Notes: a model not told the origin generated them from the letters alone. 64,000 nt of DNA from Vespula vulgaris (GCF_905475345.1 NC_066591.1:899501-963500); one strand, 5' to 3'. Positions 53,474 to 64,000 are shown, counted from the first letter of the stretch. Translations and numbers: made by a program.

Positions 53474-55092
53474 CTAATCATGTATGCGTTCTACATCATT
53501 CCTTTCATAAATTAAACCACATAATTGACACTGATTCTTTTCAGCTGTTGTTAATATTCTTCTGCATACTACATGATTGCATGGTAGTTTATAAAATATA
53601 CTATTTGTACAACAATCACAGTTATTTACAGTTGAAGCGTAAAGTTGAAGACTTTTCGGTGTACTAAAACGTTTAAGGCATGACAATGCAACTTGAATAT
53701 CAGCATCGATATCACTATCTATGTTATGTTGATGAGTTTGTTTATCACTATTTTTTTCTATATCATTATCACAGTTTATGGAAGCATCCAAATTGGATGT
53801 CTTCAATTTTTTAGGATAAGGAGCAGTCTTTGAATGAATTGGAGAATGAATAGGTAATTTATGACGTTGACTTTTTCTTTGAACTCTATTATTTAATTCC
53901 AAGGGAATTGTTACTTGTAAATCATTAATATCTATTTTGGTTGAATCCTTCATCAATGAAGTGGATTCTTTTGAATTTCTATTATTTTGACATGCTATGA
54001 GATATTGATATGAGGTATTATGATTTATCGATTTATTACCTAGTACTCTCGGTAACCTTTTAATTTCATCTATGGTCGAGTTTTCAAGCAAGAATTTATC
54101 TATTCTCATTTTTAATGTAGTTGCCATTATAGGTTTACGATTTTCATTAAACGGAAGTCCAGTAAAAGGATCCGATATAGACCTACCCCATAAAGCTTCA
54201 CTTTCTCCATGTTTCTCTAATGTCGTTTGATCGATAGTTTTACCACTGGGCAACAGAATAGGTTGAGTCATGATTTCACATGTAATTGCATCTAAAAAAC
54301 TATCTGGTATTTCCAATGAAGTTTTTGCTTTGTTTCTATTACAAATATGAAACGATTTAATGATCTTTACCATTTACGTAATAACCTATATAAAAATGTA
54401 AACTATATAAATTAATATACATACTTGTTCTGTACATCAGTGTCCTTGATGTTAACAGTAGAAATATTAGATCGATGATTTATCGTTGGTAGGCAGACAG
54501 ATGTTTGAGAAGCTGACCATAAAGCGTCTATACTTGCTATAATATCTTTACTAGATTTTGGTGACACTGATCCCCATACTTCAATTTTACCTAGCGCTGG
54601 TACTGAATTTTGTGTCTTAAATATACATATTCGTAAATTTTTAGTCTGAGATACAATATTTCGAGTTGATCCTTTGATATAACGTTGCAAAAAGTTTGGT
54701 GCTATTGAAATATTAGCAGGATTTACATTCGCCGCATAAAATAATACTCCAGTATTATTCGCACTTAAACAACCACTTGATAATAAAGTATATGACATGG
54801 TATTGTTATTAACTGTCTTCGCATAAATTTGAAAACCAGATGATTTCTGTGAACCGACGGATGGCCAAATACAGATGTGATGAATTTGTATATTGCAAAG
54901 GAATGTAAAGTCAATTTGTACTGGTGGTTTTATACAAGAATAAGCTAAGAAGCCATTACAAGGATCTTGTATAAGATTAGTCACATCATATCCTTCTGTA
55001 CTAATAGTATCACATGTAACAGTCGGTTGTAAACAAGGTGCACAGAAATTCATCAGCACATCTTTCTTATTTTTTAAGGCAGCTTGCAACAT
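53474..55092 (-). CDS. UBOX5: UBOX5 / RNF37, U-box E3 ubiquitin ligase
   Basis: Nuclear U-box ubiquitin ligase. Two exons in order, 55092-54425 and 54335-53474, join across an 89 bp intron (GTATGT...TAATAG) into 509 residues (human 541). The acceptor at 54336 was chosen because the more 5' candidates bring an in-frame stop. The N-terminal half is the family's beta-rich domain (CDTISTEGYDVTNLI, SCIKPPVQIDFTF, KIEVWGSV). The U-box spans about residues 232-305 with IPDSFLDAITCEIMTQPILL, PSGKTIDQTTLEKH and SDPFTGLPF. A Cys/His cluster at residues 462-495 corresponds to the C-terminal RING of this family, but the usual Cys two residues after C480 is replaced, so it may be degenerate. Translation could instead begin at Met14 (55053), closer to the vertebrate start. 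Confidence 0.92.
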
Positions 55093-55725
55093 GATTTTCT
55101 AAAAATAATAATTTTTAAATATGGACACTACTACACGTACACACTATATTCTTTTTAAACCGTTAGTTTTTCTATTAGACACAATAAACTTTAACAAAAT
55201 TCTTACGCACGATAATTCAAGGCACCTGTGCGACGTAAATAATGCTACTGAGGCATTTCAAGAACTCCGACTATTATAACTTTCACTCTTAACCAATTAA
55301 ATTGATGACTTTGAGCGACATCTTTAATATAACATATTTACGACCAATCAGCATGAAGTATAAGTCTAATGAGGAATGTCGCATATCTTTCCTTCGTTCC
55401 TATTGGAAGTGAAGATTGGTGTTCTTATGAACTGAATCAATTGATTATCCAATAGTAATTGCAGATTGAAATGAGAGTCAGTATTTAATGATTGGTTAAT
55501 TTATATTTTTCATACGAACGGTGAATTGCAGTAAATCATTAATAAATAATACGATATTGATTTTCTGATTTTTTTTTTTAGTGAAAATTTCATACTCATG
55601 TTATCTGTGACATTATATTGTATTTAAACAAATATAGCTTATAGGTTATGGAGAATTTCTATACAACTTTGCTTTTATAATTTGTTTCTGGAATACCAGG
55701 GACGATTAATAACCTCTATTATAAT
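55093..55725. promoter_or_regulatory. Divergent promoter region with CCAAT array, UBOX5 / THAP gene
   Basis: 633 bp between divergent start codons. Six CCAAT pentamers lie within about 200 bp: CCAAT at 55293, 55344 and 55449, and ATTGG at 55402, 55415 and 55491. CCAAT is the NF-Y core. The region is the obvious shared promoter; NF-Y use is inferred. Confidence 0.65.
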
Positions 55726-57732
55726 ATGACGTTCGTTTGTAAAGTACGTGGTTGTTTATCAGATCAAAATACGAAGATCGATGGTCGAGAAATATCCTTA
55801 TTCGCGTTTCCTGAAGATGACACGTATGTAACTTCACTATTTTTTATCTTTACGTTTCAATAGAACAATTATATTATATATTTTTATAATTTAATTGGCA
55901 TATATTTCATTGTAATATATTTATTGTATTCTTTTTATATACCACAATAAAATATATTTTTTAATCGTTAGAAGTTATTTATTTTAATGTTTCTAGGAGA
56001 CGTCAGCAATGGATGAAAAATTGTAAATTAGTTCTTGATCCTTGCAGTGAAAATGATTCTTTATATATTTGTGAATTACATTTCGAAAAAAGTTATTTTA
56101 CTACATCCAATGAGTTGAAAACAAACGCAATACCAACTATTTTTCGCAATGGCGAAGGTAATTATTTTATTCCGTTACTTTGGTCATTAGTGGTTAAATC
56201 CATCTTCACAAATCTTTTATTTTCAAGATCTACAAAGAAAAAGAAAGGCTGAGAATAATGAACAGGTGGAGTCTTTAAAGATTTTACCATCGAAGCAAAA
56301 AAATTTGGATGAAGATTCTCATAGTTTGGTAACACCACCGCAAAGCCCATTTACACAATTGGGAGAGACTGTAAGTGGAGCTTATTTGACAATTTTATTG
56401 CAAATGTCCGATAAAACTTCAAATTTCAATAAAAAATTTTCTTCATTTAAATTTTGTTCTGTATTATAACAGGTTGAAGAATCAAGCTTAGAAAATAAAA
56501 CGAATTTGTTCAAAGAACTGGTAAATGGTTCCGATGCAACTACATCCATGCCATATAAAGAAATAGATATTGGAAAAAATATATATCGTTTAACAATACA
56601 GATAGAAAAAATACACGCAGAGCCGGATTCAGACACTAAGGAGTCGATAGTTTTAACTAATCAGGAAGTAGAAGATTCTGCAATTTCGAATAATGAGGTG
56701 CTAATATTGAAGAATGAACCAGAATCTTCAGAAATGAACAATGAACCTCCGGCAGAAAAAATGGTAAAAATTAATAAAGTAAAAAAACCATCATGTTTGA
56801 AAGGAGGCTGCAAATTAAAAAAGGTCGTGTATGAAATGAAGCCAGCATTCCAATGCGAGCAATGTAACAAATATTATGTCATGAAGAAATATAACGCGCA
56901 GATAGAGAAAACCAATATTTGTACCGTATGTCAGAAGTCTTATGCTTCGCCACAATCGCTGTATCTTCATATTAAAAAACATTTTATTTGTGATATGTGC
57001 CAGACCGAATGCAATTCGCGATTGTCATTTGATATACATGTTAAGTCACATGTAAACACTGATCCTTTATTTCCCTATAAATGTCACAGATGTATTGAAA
57101 TATTTGATACCAAAGAGGAAATAAGGAATCACTACATTCTTATGCATCCTTCGATAAAATTCGAAGGTATTGGTAGAGCAAAAATATCGCCTGTAATTCA
57201 ATTAACTCAACAAGAATATCTATGTCCGACATGTAACATTACTTTTAGAAACGAGCATGCATATAGGTAAAGATTCATTGATTTTGATCTTAAATATTTT
57301 TAATAGAAGGTCAATTCTATTTTATTCGATGTTAATTGTATTAATTAATTATTTCGCAGAAATCATATTAATTGTCATACACAGAAAGAAGGGATACGTT
57401 GCAACATCGCTGAACCAAGTAACATAATCTCTGTACCAACACCAATAACTGGCGGTCAAATAGGCATTTTGCGAGCAGTGACATTCAGTTGTAGAGTATG
57501 TTCGAAAGAATTTGATAACGTTGCTGAAGTCGATCAACACACGAGAACTCATCTGGAGAATGCGGAAGAACATAAGTGTAATATTTGCAAGAAAATGTTT
57601 AAAACGAATATGCTGCTAAACGAACATTTGAAGCACCATCTATCGCGTGCACATCCATGTCCCATATGTCCTAAAGCATTTATCAATAGAACTACTTTGA
57701 AAATACATTTGAAAACGCATGGTGATTCATAA
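55726..57732 (+). CDS. THAP-domain plus C2H2 zinc-finger protein
   Basis: Probable sequence-specific DNA-binding nuclear protein; I do not recognise a named orthologue. Five exons: 55726-55823, 55997-56157, 56228-56370, 56473-57266, 57360-57732, giving 522 residues. Residues 1-86 form a THAP domain: C5, C10, LFAFPEDD, W38, C58-x2-H61 and the closing NAIPTIF (AVPTIF box). A Gln/Ser/Lys linker follows. C2H2 fingers then begin at ICTVCQKSYASPQSLYLHIK and run to HPCPICPKAFINRTTLKIHL, seven in all. One is split by the last intron, and a degenerate CEQC finger precedes them. Linkers are irregular rather than TGEKP-type. THAP domains are related to P-element transposase DNA-binding domains, so a domesticated origin is possible. 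The gene shares its promoter with UBOX5. Confidence 0.9.
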
Positions 57733-60700
57733 TTTATAATCGTTATCTGTGGTTTTTCTCTCCCTAAAATACTAAAGCTAAATGAACTCTAATTCAAGTA
57801 AACCTAGTGTAAACTGGTGTGAATTAACGATAGAAATTATTCATTTGATAGGTGTCTGTACAGTAATGTCATAATTGTAGGTATATTTTAATCATATGTT
57901 CATATAATCCATTAAATATTGTGTACAAAGTTTTTTAATTGTTGAATCGATTTTACAAATATGCGGTGATTACTATTATGCATATACATACACACACACA
58001 GACATACACAGCACACTATGTAAATATAAAATCGTAGATAATGGATTCAACGGATAGATACTGTAAATTTCATTTGCGCGTCTGATAAGAAGTTGATTTA
58101 TTTAATTAAATTTTCTTCACTTCCAAAAAGAAGAAGTCGATTGAAGTGATACAACCTGCATGATCTGTTTCATTACTACATCCATTATACGATATATCAT
58201 ATTTATTCGTAAGAATTGAAACAAATACATATTTGTCAATGTAATTGAGAAACGAGAGACTTTGTGAGCGAGAAGAATTTAATGCAGATTTATTACTACA
58301 ATAATAAATGTTTGCTTCTTCCATAAATATACAAGAATATATACGAAATCGGAGAGATCGTTAAAAAGATCCTTGGAAAGATCTAACGTCTCGATAAAAC
58401 GTTCGAATATCGAATGGAGTAGAGTCCAGAGAATTTGCGATTCTTTTTTGAAGAAATATTCGAATGTCAACGATGGAAAAAGATATAGTGTTCTGTTAGC
58501 GAAGAAGACGGCTGCTCGATTGAACAATAATGTTACAAACAGAGCGGAATACCTTTGAGATCACCCCACTCCTTGACTCGACTACTATGAAGAATAATAC
58601 TGATTTTACCCAAAGGACGTTCCAAAGAGAGTCACTGGGCGGGGAAACCAGAGCGAAAGAGGAAAAGAAGAACGAGCCGAACAATCGTCGGCGGCTTTTT
58701 CATTCTACGGGAACACTACTTCAAACGCGGAGCCGTCCTCTCAATGTGTTTATTTGCTCAACGTCAAATTTACTTGTGGAAAAGAAGAAAGATTTCGAAT
58801 CGATCAGCCGTACTCCATATTTATCTTCAAAAAACGATAACTTTGAAGCATCGCGTACAAAACGATTTCGAAAACGTTTCGTTGATTTTCCAAGGACGTA
58901 TAATTATGTAAGTACACGATTAGTAATACACGACGGTAAATATCACGTTCTTTTATTGTTATGTTCGTGATTATTCTAACGTTCTTGACTTTTTCTATCG
59001 TTTTTCATCGTTTTTAAGAAACAATGTAAATATACCGTCGTTATATTCTCTCATTTTATATCCGTTATGTGCTTAGAGAATTTACAAAATATTTCTAACA
59101 TTCCACGATTTACGATATCTCCTTATTACTTAGAAATTTGTTTCCTTAGAGGATTTCTGGTCTATTCATATTTTTCCCAAATTTATATTTCCTTATCTTT
59201 TAGAAGATTTTATGTTTCTCTTCGAGAAAACGATCTCTTCGAAAACGTCCTACGATTTTTTCTTAAAAAAAAAAAAAAAAAAAAAAACATCCATGTAAAT
59301 ACTGACTAGGACGATAGATATCAAGATGTAGTTCTCGTTCACTGTTGTAATGTTTTTGACATTGATATCATTGTAATATTCTTGAGTTTTTGTGTTGTTT
59401 TGAAAACAATGTAGATCGTCATTATATTCTCCAATCATTTATATATTTCCTAAACATTCAAAATTCGTAAAGTGAAATATGGTATAATAATAAAACGGTG
59501 TAAAAGTGTGTGTACTTATGCAGGTATAGATAGCTACATCTGCAGGAATGTTGTAAGGATAGAAAATATGTGTATAGGAAAGATATAACAACGAGATAAA
59601 CTTCTCTCATATTAACAATATCATTAAGTATCTTTTATATTCGTAATTTATATGTGTTTAGGTATAAAGAAAAATATTGTGAAAAATTTAGATGTGTTAT
59701 AACTTCCAATAAAACTGAATCAGTTTTACGGTGTATTATATCTTATGGTAATTATTCATAGGTTTCGATCATTCCACTTATAATCATTTTTATGAGCGAT
59801 CTTTATTTAATGCTAAGTGAATCATTTAAATCTAATTCTCAAAGAATTTTGATTGAATTAATTTCAACGTGAAATTTTTTTACTCGTTTATCCTTTATAC
59901 AAGTATTTTTATTTACGCTTCGTTAACGACTTCATGGAGTCTCGATCACATCGCGTTCAAAGCTAGAAATAAAATTTCTATAAATTTGTCATGCTTTTCT
60001 ATATCCTCTGAACGCGTCTACCTGATATTAGGGTACTCTGAAATTTGTACAGCTTCTCACACATACATATTTAACATCTAACAGTTAATAGAACCGGAAC
60101 GAATTATCCGATTTTCCATGAAAATCCTTGCAAAAGGTTACAAACTATTAGCAGAATTGCTTCTCAATTAATTTTTACTCAGATCGTTACAACTCAAATT
60201 TTCGAAAGATTTTTCTTTGACATAATTTTAAATTATTCATTTTTTAATTCAAAAAATTCAAATTACAAGTAAATACATTATACCGTTTCAAATTGATTAG
60301 TGAGAATTTTTGTAAATTTTCGAATAAGAAATTTCGCGCATATTCGAACACCATCGAACGATTTTTCGCCGATTTCGTTTCGGCATTTCCCTTTTAAAGG
60401 ACGTTCACGATGAAGACGATTGTGTCAACTTGGCAAAGGTGCCGAAAAAGTGGCACCCTACTGTGAAATTTGTACGGCACTTTTCTTCGCGGATATGTCC
60501 AAGGGTTGACCATTCGCGAGGACAGCGACGGGATCGGTAGTGAATGAAAGATATATATATTTTTTTTTTCAAGAGATGTATTATACAAATTCATTTTCGG
60601 AATCACAATTGCAATTATGTTTTCAAGAGGATCAGCGTAAAAATTCATAGAAATATTATCCAAACTTTTTCGACCGCATCTTCGCGAATTTTTATTTAAA

Positions 60701-60857
60701 AAAATTTTCGAACGCAACTTTCTATGCCAAAATGATATATGGTGGTACAAAATTTATCAAAATTATTCTATCTAAATATTCAGACGCTTCTTTATGAATT
60801 TTTATTTCCAAAAATTCTCAATAAAAGTTGTCATGTAAAATGATGACTATTCGAGAT

Positions 60858-61156
60858 GTGTACTTGAAGTGTAGACTGATCGAATTGCGAGATAAAAGTT
60901 TATTCGAGGTATTTACAAAAAAAAAAAAAAAAAAAGCGTGATTTTTTAACGATAAAACCGAGGTTTTCTATGATCTCATAGAATAGAAAAACGAAAAGGT
61001 GTGTACTTAAAGTGTAGACGCTTCGACTAATAGAATTGCGAGATAAAAATTTATTCGAGTTATTTACAAAAAAAAGAAAAGAAAAAAAAACGCGGTTTCT
61101 TTATGATAAAACCGCGGAGATTTTCTATGATCTCATAGAGTAGAAAAACGAAAAGG
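60858..61156 (+). repeat. Two-copy tandem duplication (about 143 and 156 bp units)
   Basis: Unit A (60858-61000) and unit B (61001-61156) share, in order, GTGTACTT.AAGTGTAGAC, GAATTGCGAGATAAAA, TTTATTCGAG, TATTTAC, a poly-A run, GATAAAACCG, TTTTCTATGATCTCATAGA and TAGAAAAACGAAAAGG. Differences are scattered substitutions and small indels, so the duplication is not recent. Confidence 0.9.
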
Positions 61157-62407
61157 AAAGGAAATCTATAGTAATATTATTTTGGAGAATCACGGAGGGA
61201 AAAGTAGCTGAGTGGAGGAGATTCGAAAAGTGGAAAAAATAGAAGAGAAGAGGAGAGGAGAGAAGAGAGACGTGCCTCTGTTCGTTCTTGATGGCACGGG
61301 CCATCTGGCAGAACGATCTTTTATATTTTATAGTATTTATCTCCTTCTCTTCTTCTCTCTCTCTCTCTCTCTCTTTCTTTTTCACTCGTATCCTCCGTTC
61401 AAGGATGAATTCACTCATGTGGAAGTTCGTGAATCTTTTGATTAATGGCTATCGAGATAAAACCGCAGAGTGATTTTTCGTTCAGTGATCTTTCTCGAAT
61501 TTGAGTTACTCGATATTTTCATTCATTTTTAAACTTTTATATTCTGACATTGTTAATATTATAGATAGTGCTACTTTTATATATATATATATATATATAT
61601 ATTTGCAAGGTGTATATAAATATATATATACGTATAAAATTGTTTATAACTTAAAAAAAAAATTACATGCTAGTATACAAATCTCGATGAAAAAATTTTG
61701 CTAAAAGAATTATTTGTTTAGCAAAATTTTTATGTTTTAACATAAATTTTGAAATATCCTTTGAATACTATAGTGTATCTTTTTTTGCTATAGTATCCGA
61801 GTGTTCCATTCGACTATATAACAAAGACAACTTGTCAGCGTGGTAAAGAAAAAAAAAAGAGAGGGAGAAAAAAAGAAAAAAAAAAAGGAAAAATGAAATA
61901 AATCATCGACCGGTTTCAGCGATGAATCTAACGGGATTCACTCGAGTGGAAGGGGCATAATCAAATTTAGGGCCGCCATGCAAGGGGCGGCGACTTTGCG
62001 GTTGTGCACATTTTCTATGCCTTTCTGTTTACCGGGAGGGTTGGTCCCGTTCGAGGGCTATAATAGGGCTTGCCGTGACTTTAACCCTCGACTTCTCGAC
62101 AGAAGTGTGAGTGGCTCGACCATCTCCGCTCGAACAGCCGTTTCCTTTCGAATTCATGCGAACTATACTTATATGTTTACGAATCCTGAGTAATATTCCA
62201 TCGTTTTATTAATTTATACTAAGATCACTCTCAAAAATTCAGATTTTTTTTTGTTTTTGTAAATTAAAGAAAAGGTTCTAAAAGATTGATATACAAATTT
62301 TCAAATATTAAAAGTGAATTATTAATTCGTATATATTAAGTATTAAAAGTAATTAATTAGTCAAATATCCCTAATACTCTTGTTAATACTGATTAGATAC
62401 TTAATAT

Positions 62408-62518
62408 TAAGTCGGCCAATAAGTAATGTTGGAATTTGTATTATTTTGTATTTAGTTCAATAAATAACTCTGTATTTTTTGTTATTGAAAATTCTGACAA
62501 TATTTATTGGCCAGTCTA
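62408..62518. mobile_element. Mariner-like miniature inverted-repeat element (MITE)
   Basis: An about 110 bp element bounded by TA dinucleotides. The left end has GGCCAATAAGTAATGTTGGAA (ITR from about 62408) and the right end, in reverse complement, has TGGCCAATAAATATTGTCAGAA. About 27 terminal bases match imperfectly, with GGCCAATAA perfect at 62414-62422 and 62504-62512. TA target duplication and an AAGTA(A)T-type ITR fit the Tc1/mariner superfamily. No transposase frame is present, so it is a non-autonomous relic. Confidence 0.75.
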
Positions 62519-64000
62519 ATAGTATATATTCGAATTGTGTTTGGATTGCTATAGTATAATATAGTATTGTATTAAGTTGTTCTAATCCCCCCCCCCCCCA
62601 AAAAAAATGATTAATTCAATATTACAGAAATAGTTTCTGGATGATTATAAATAATTAACTATTATCTTTTTCGAGACTTTTATTTAGTTCAGATCGTAGA
62701 TAATTTGAAAAAGAAAAATTAATTTAAAAAATCTCGAAGAAGGGTAATTGTTCTTTAACATCATCTAGGAATTCTCAGCCGATCTTGTATCGACGAAGAA
62801 ATAATTATATTTCGCAAGAGAAAAAGAAAAATATATGTATATTTTTTTTAGAAACTTAAGTATACATGTAATAACAGCACGCGTCACGTTTCTATTCATA
62901 ACTTTTCAGATGTACAAAAATGTTAAAAAGAGAAAAAAGGAAAGAAGCAACTTTGCTAAAAATCAAGGGAGGCACGCGTGAGTCTATGGAAATGATCGAT
63001 CGATGATAGCTCATGCTTAAGATAGATATTTTTTTTTCTTTTTTTTTTTGTGAACATCAATCGCTCCGATTCAATTTTAGATTTTTTACCGTAGTCTACC
63101 GATTCGTCCTATCATTTTCCAAAAACATGGAGTTCGATGTAGTTGTAACAAAAAAAAAAAAAAAAATCGCTCTCGCTTAGACGAAAATTATCTATATTCA
63201 GGATTTTTCGTTCATGCTGACCGATCAGTCATTCGATACTGACAGATTCGACGAGATTTTTACTGGGAGATTTTTTTTCTCATCGGTCAATTTACTTTTG
63301 CTTGTGAACATGTTAAAAAAAAAAAAGAAAGAAAAAGAGATAAAAAAGAAACGATCTTCATTAAATGTTTATTTTAATGTTAATCAAGTTTTCTTTCGAT
63401 CTATCGATTAGATTTAATCGACTCATTTTAGATCGTACAGTTACAAAAAAAAAAAGAAAAAACATGTTGGATTTCAAAATGAAAGCATTAGTAGAAAAGG
63501 TTCGAATGATTGATATGTGGTTTCTTTTTTAAAATAACTTGTAACCTATAAATATGCGTAAGTCGTGTTTGTTTAGCTGCATCCAAAAATCGCAATATTC
63601 TGATCTATACAAATCACTTTCTCTCTCTCTCTCTCTTTCTTTTTCGATCTAGGTACAACTAATATCAGAAGGTGCAATTCGTTGTTGTGACTTTCGAAGA
63701 GTTAGAGTAAGACGGATCGGTGGGATTTTCAAAAGAAACACGACAGGAAGATTTTTCAGTCCAACTCGATCCATCATATTCACGAAAGGTCAGCGTTCTC
63801 GATTCGTAATTTTAAAAGAAAAAATAGAGTTTGTTGTTACCGTCGGCGAACTTTAAAATTTTACATTCTTTTCTTTCTCTCTCTCTCTCTTTTTTTTTTT
63901 AAAGGAAGGCGATTTTTCCCGTACAAATGGGCCTTCCTATGTAGTTGTTTGACCATCCGATGAGTTTAAGAAAATTCGATTCAGTCGCTATTTTTTATTT

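Larger units (their letters stand above)
57733..64000. other. Gene-poor terminal region with repeats and GC islands
   Basis: No gene of a known family is recognised in 6.3 kb. The first few hundred bases are probably the 3' UTR of the THAP gene. GC-richer blocks stand out at about 58340-58960, 60360-60540, 61905-62190 and 63655-63790 in otherwise AT-rich DNA. Poly-A tracts, CT repeats before AG dinucleotides, a tandem duplication and a MITE are listed separately. The region could be upstream regulatory DNA or a first intron of a gene outside the window, or a non-coding transcript. Confidence 0.5.

Noticed and set aside
54336..54424. In-frame stop upstream of the UBOX5 U-box exon, suggesting two separate genes
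   Set aside because: An 89 bp intron joins the two parts in phase and both halves belong to the same known family.
58530..58970. 146-codon open frame in the terminal region
   Set aside because: No recognisable domain, composition not typical of the neighbouring genes, and no splice or homology support; kept only as part of a GC-richer block.
61978..62193. 71-codon open frame in the 62 kb GC island
   Set aside because: Short, no family resemblance; the open frame is explained by local GC content, which lowers stop frequency.

Overview
The window is a stretch of nuclear DNA from an insect: very AT-rich, full of microsatellites and A/T homopolymer runs, with split genes carrying mostly short GT-AG introns (about 65-150 bp) and densely packed housekeeping genes. 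The protein sequences and intron style fit a hymenopteran (bee, wasp or ant); the order is an inference and the species cannot be told from sequence alone. There are no bacterial, viral or CRISPR features.

Layout. 1-8056 holds the 3' end of par-1/MARK kinase (+), with only the last coding exons inside the window, preceded by large repeat-filled introns. 8057-12497 is its probable 3' UTR plus intergenic DNA with several simple repeats. Eleven complete or nearly complete genes follow, reconstructed exon by exon: NUDT2-type Ap4A hydrolase (+, 12498-13048), Elongator subunit ELP1 (+, 13795-18673), cyclin B (-, 19788-22059), VPS26C/DSCR3 (+, 22690-24005), PARP16 (-, 24349-25846), porcupine (-, 27071-28918), vezatin (+, 29589-32162), LETM1 (-, 33406-36794), a giant 38-exon VPS13B (+, 38238-52840), the U-box ligase UBOX5/RNF37 (-, 53474-55092) and a THAP plus C2H2 zinc-finger protein (+, 55726-57732). 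The last 6.3 kb (57733-64000) has no convincing gene but contains a mariner-like MITE, a tandem duplication with hairpins, several GC-richer islands and one candidate exon.

From cyclin B to the THAP gene the units are nearly all arranged head-to-head or tail-to-tail. The divergent promoters (cyclin B/VPS26C, porcupine/vezatin, LETM1/VPS13B, UBOX5/THAP) are 0.6-1.4 kb long. They carry recognisable sites: an E2F-type site and CCAAT boxes beside cyclin B, and six CCAAT pentamers in about 200 bp between UBOX5 and THAP.

The genes do not form one pathway. They cover membrane traffic and lipid transfer (VPS13B, VPS26C), ER and mitochondrial membrane proteins (PARP16, porcupine, LETM1), tRNA modification (ELP1), cell cycle (cyclin B), polarity and adhesion (par-1, vezatin), ubiquitination (UBOX5), nucleotide clean-up (NUDT2) and a putative DNA-binding factor. 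I found no clear new biological system. The items most worth checking are the cyclin B degron arrangement, the CCAAT array, the structured duplication at 60858-61156, the MITE, the GC island in cyclin B intron 1 and the unexplained GC-rich block at 4854-4922.
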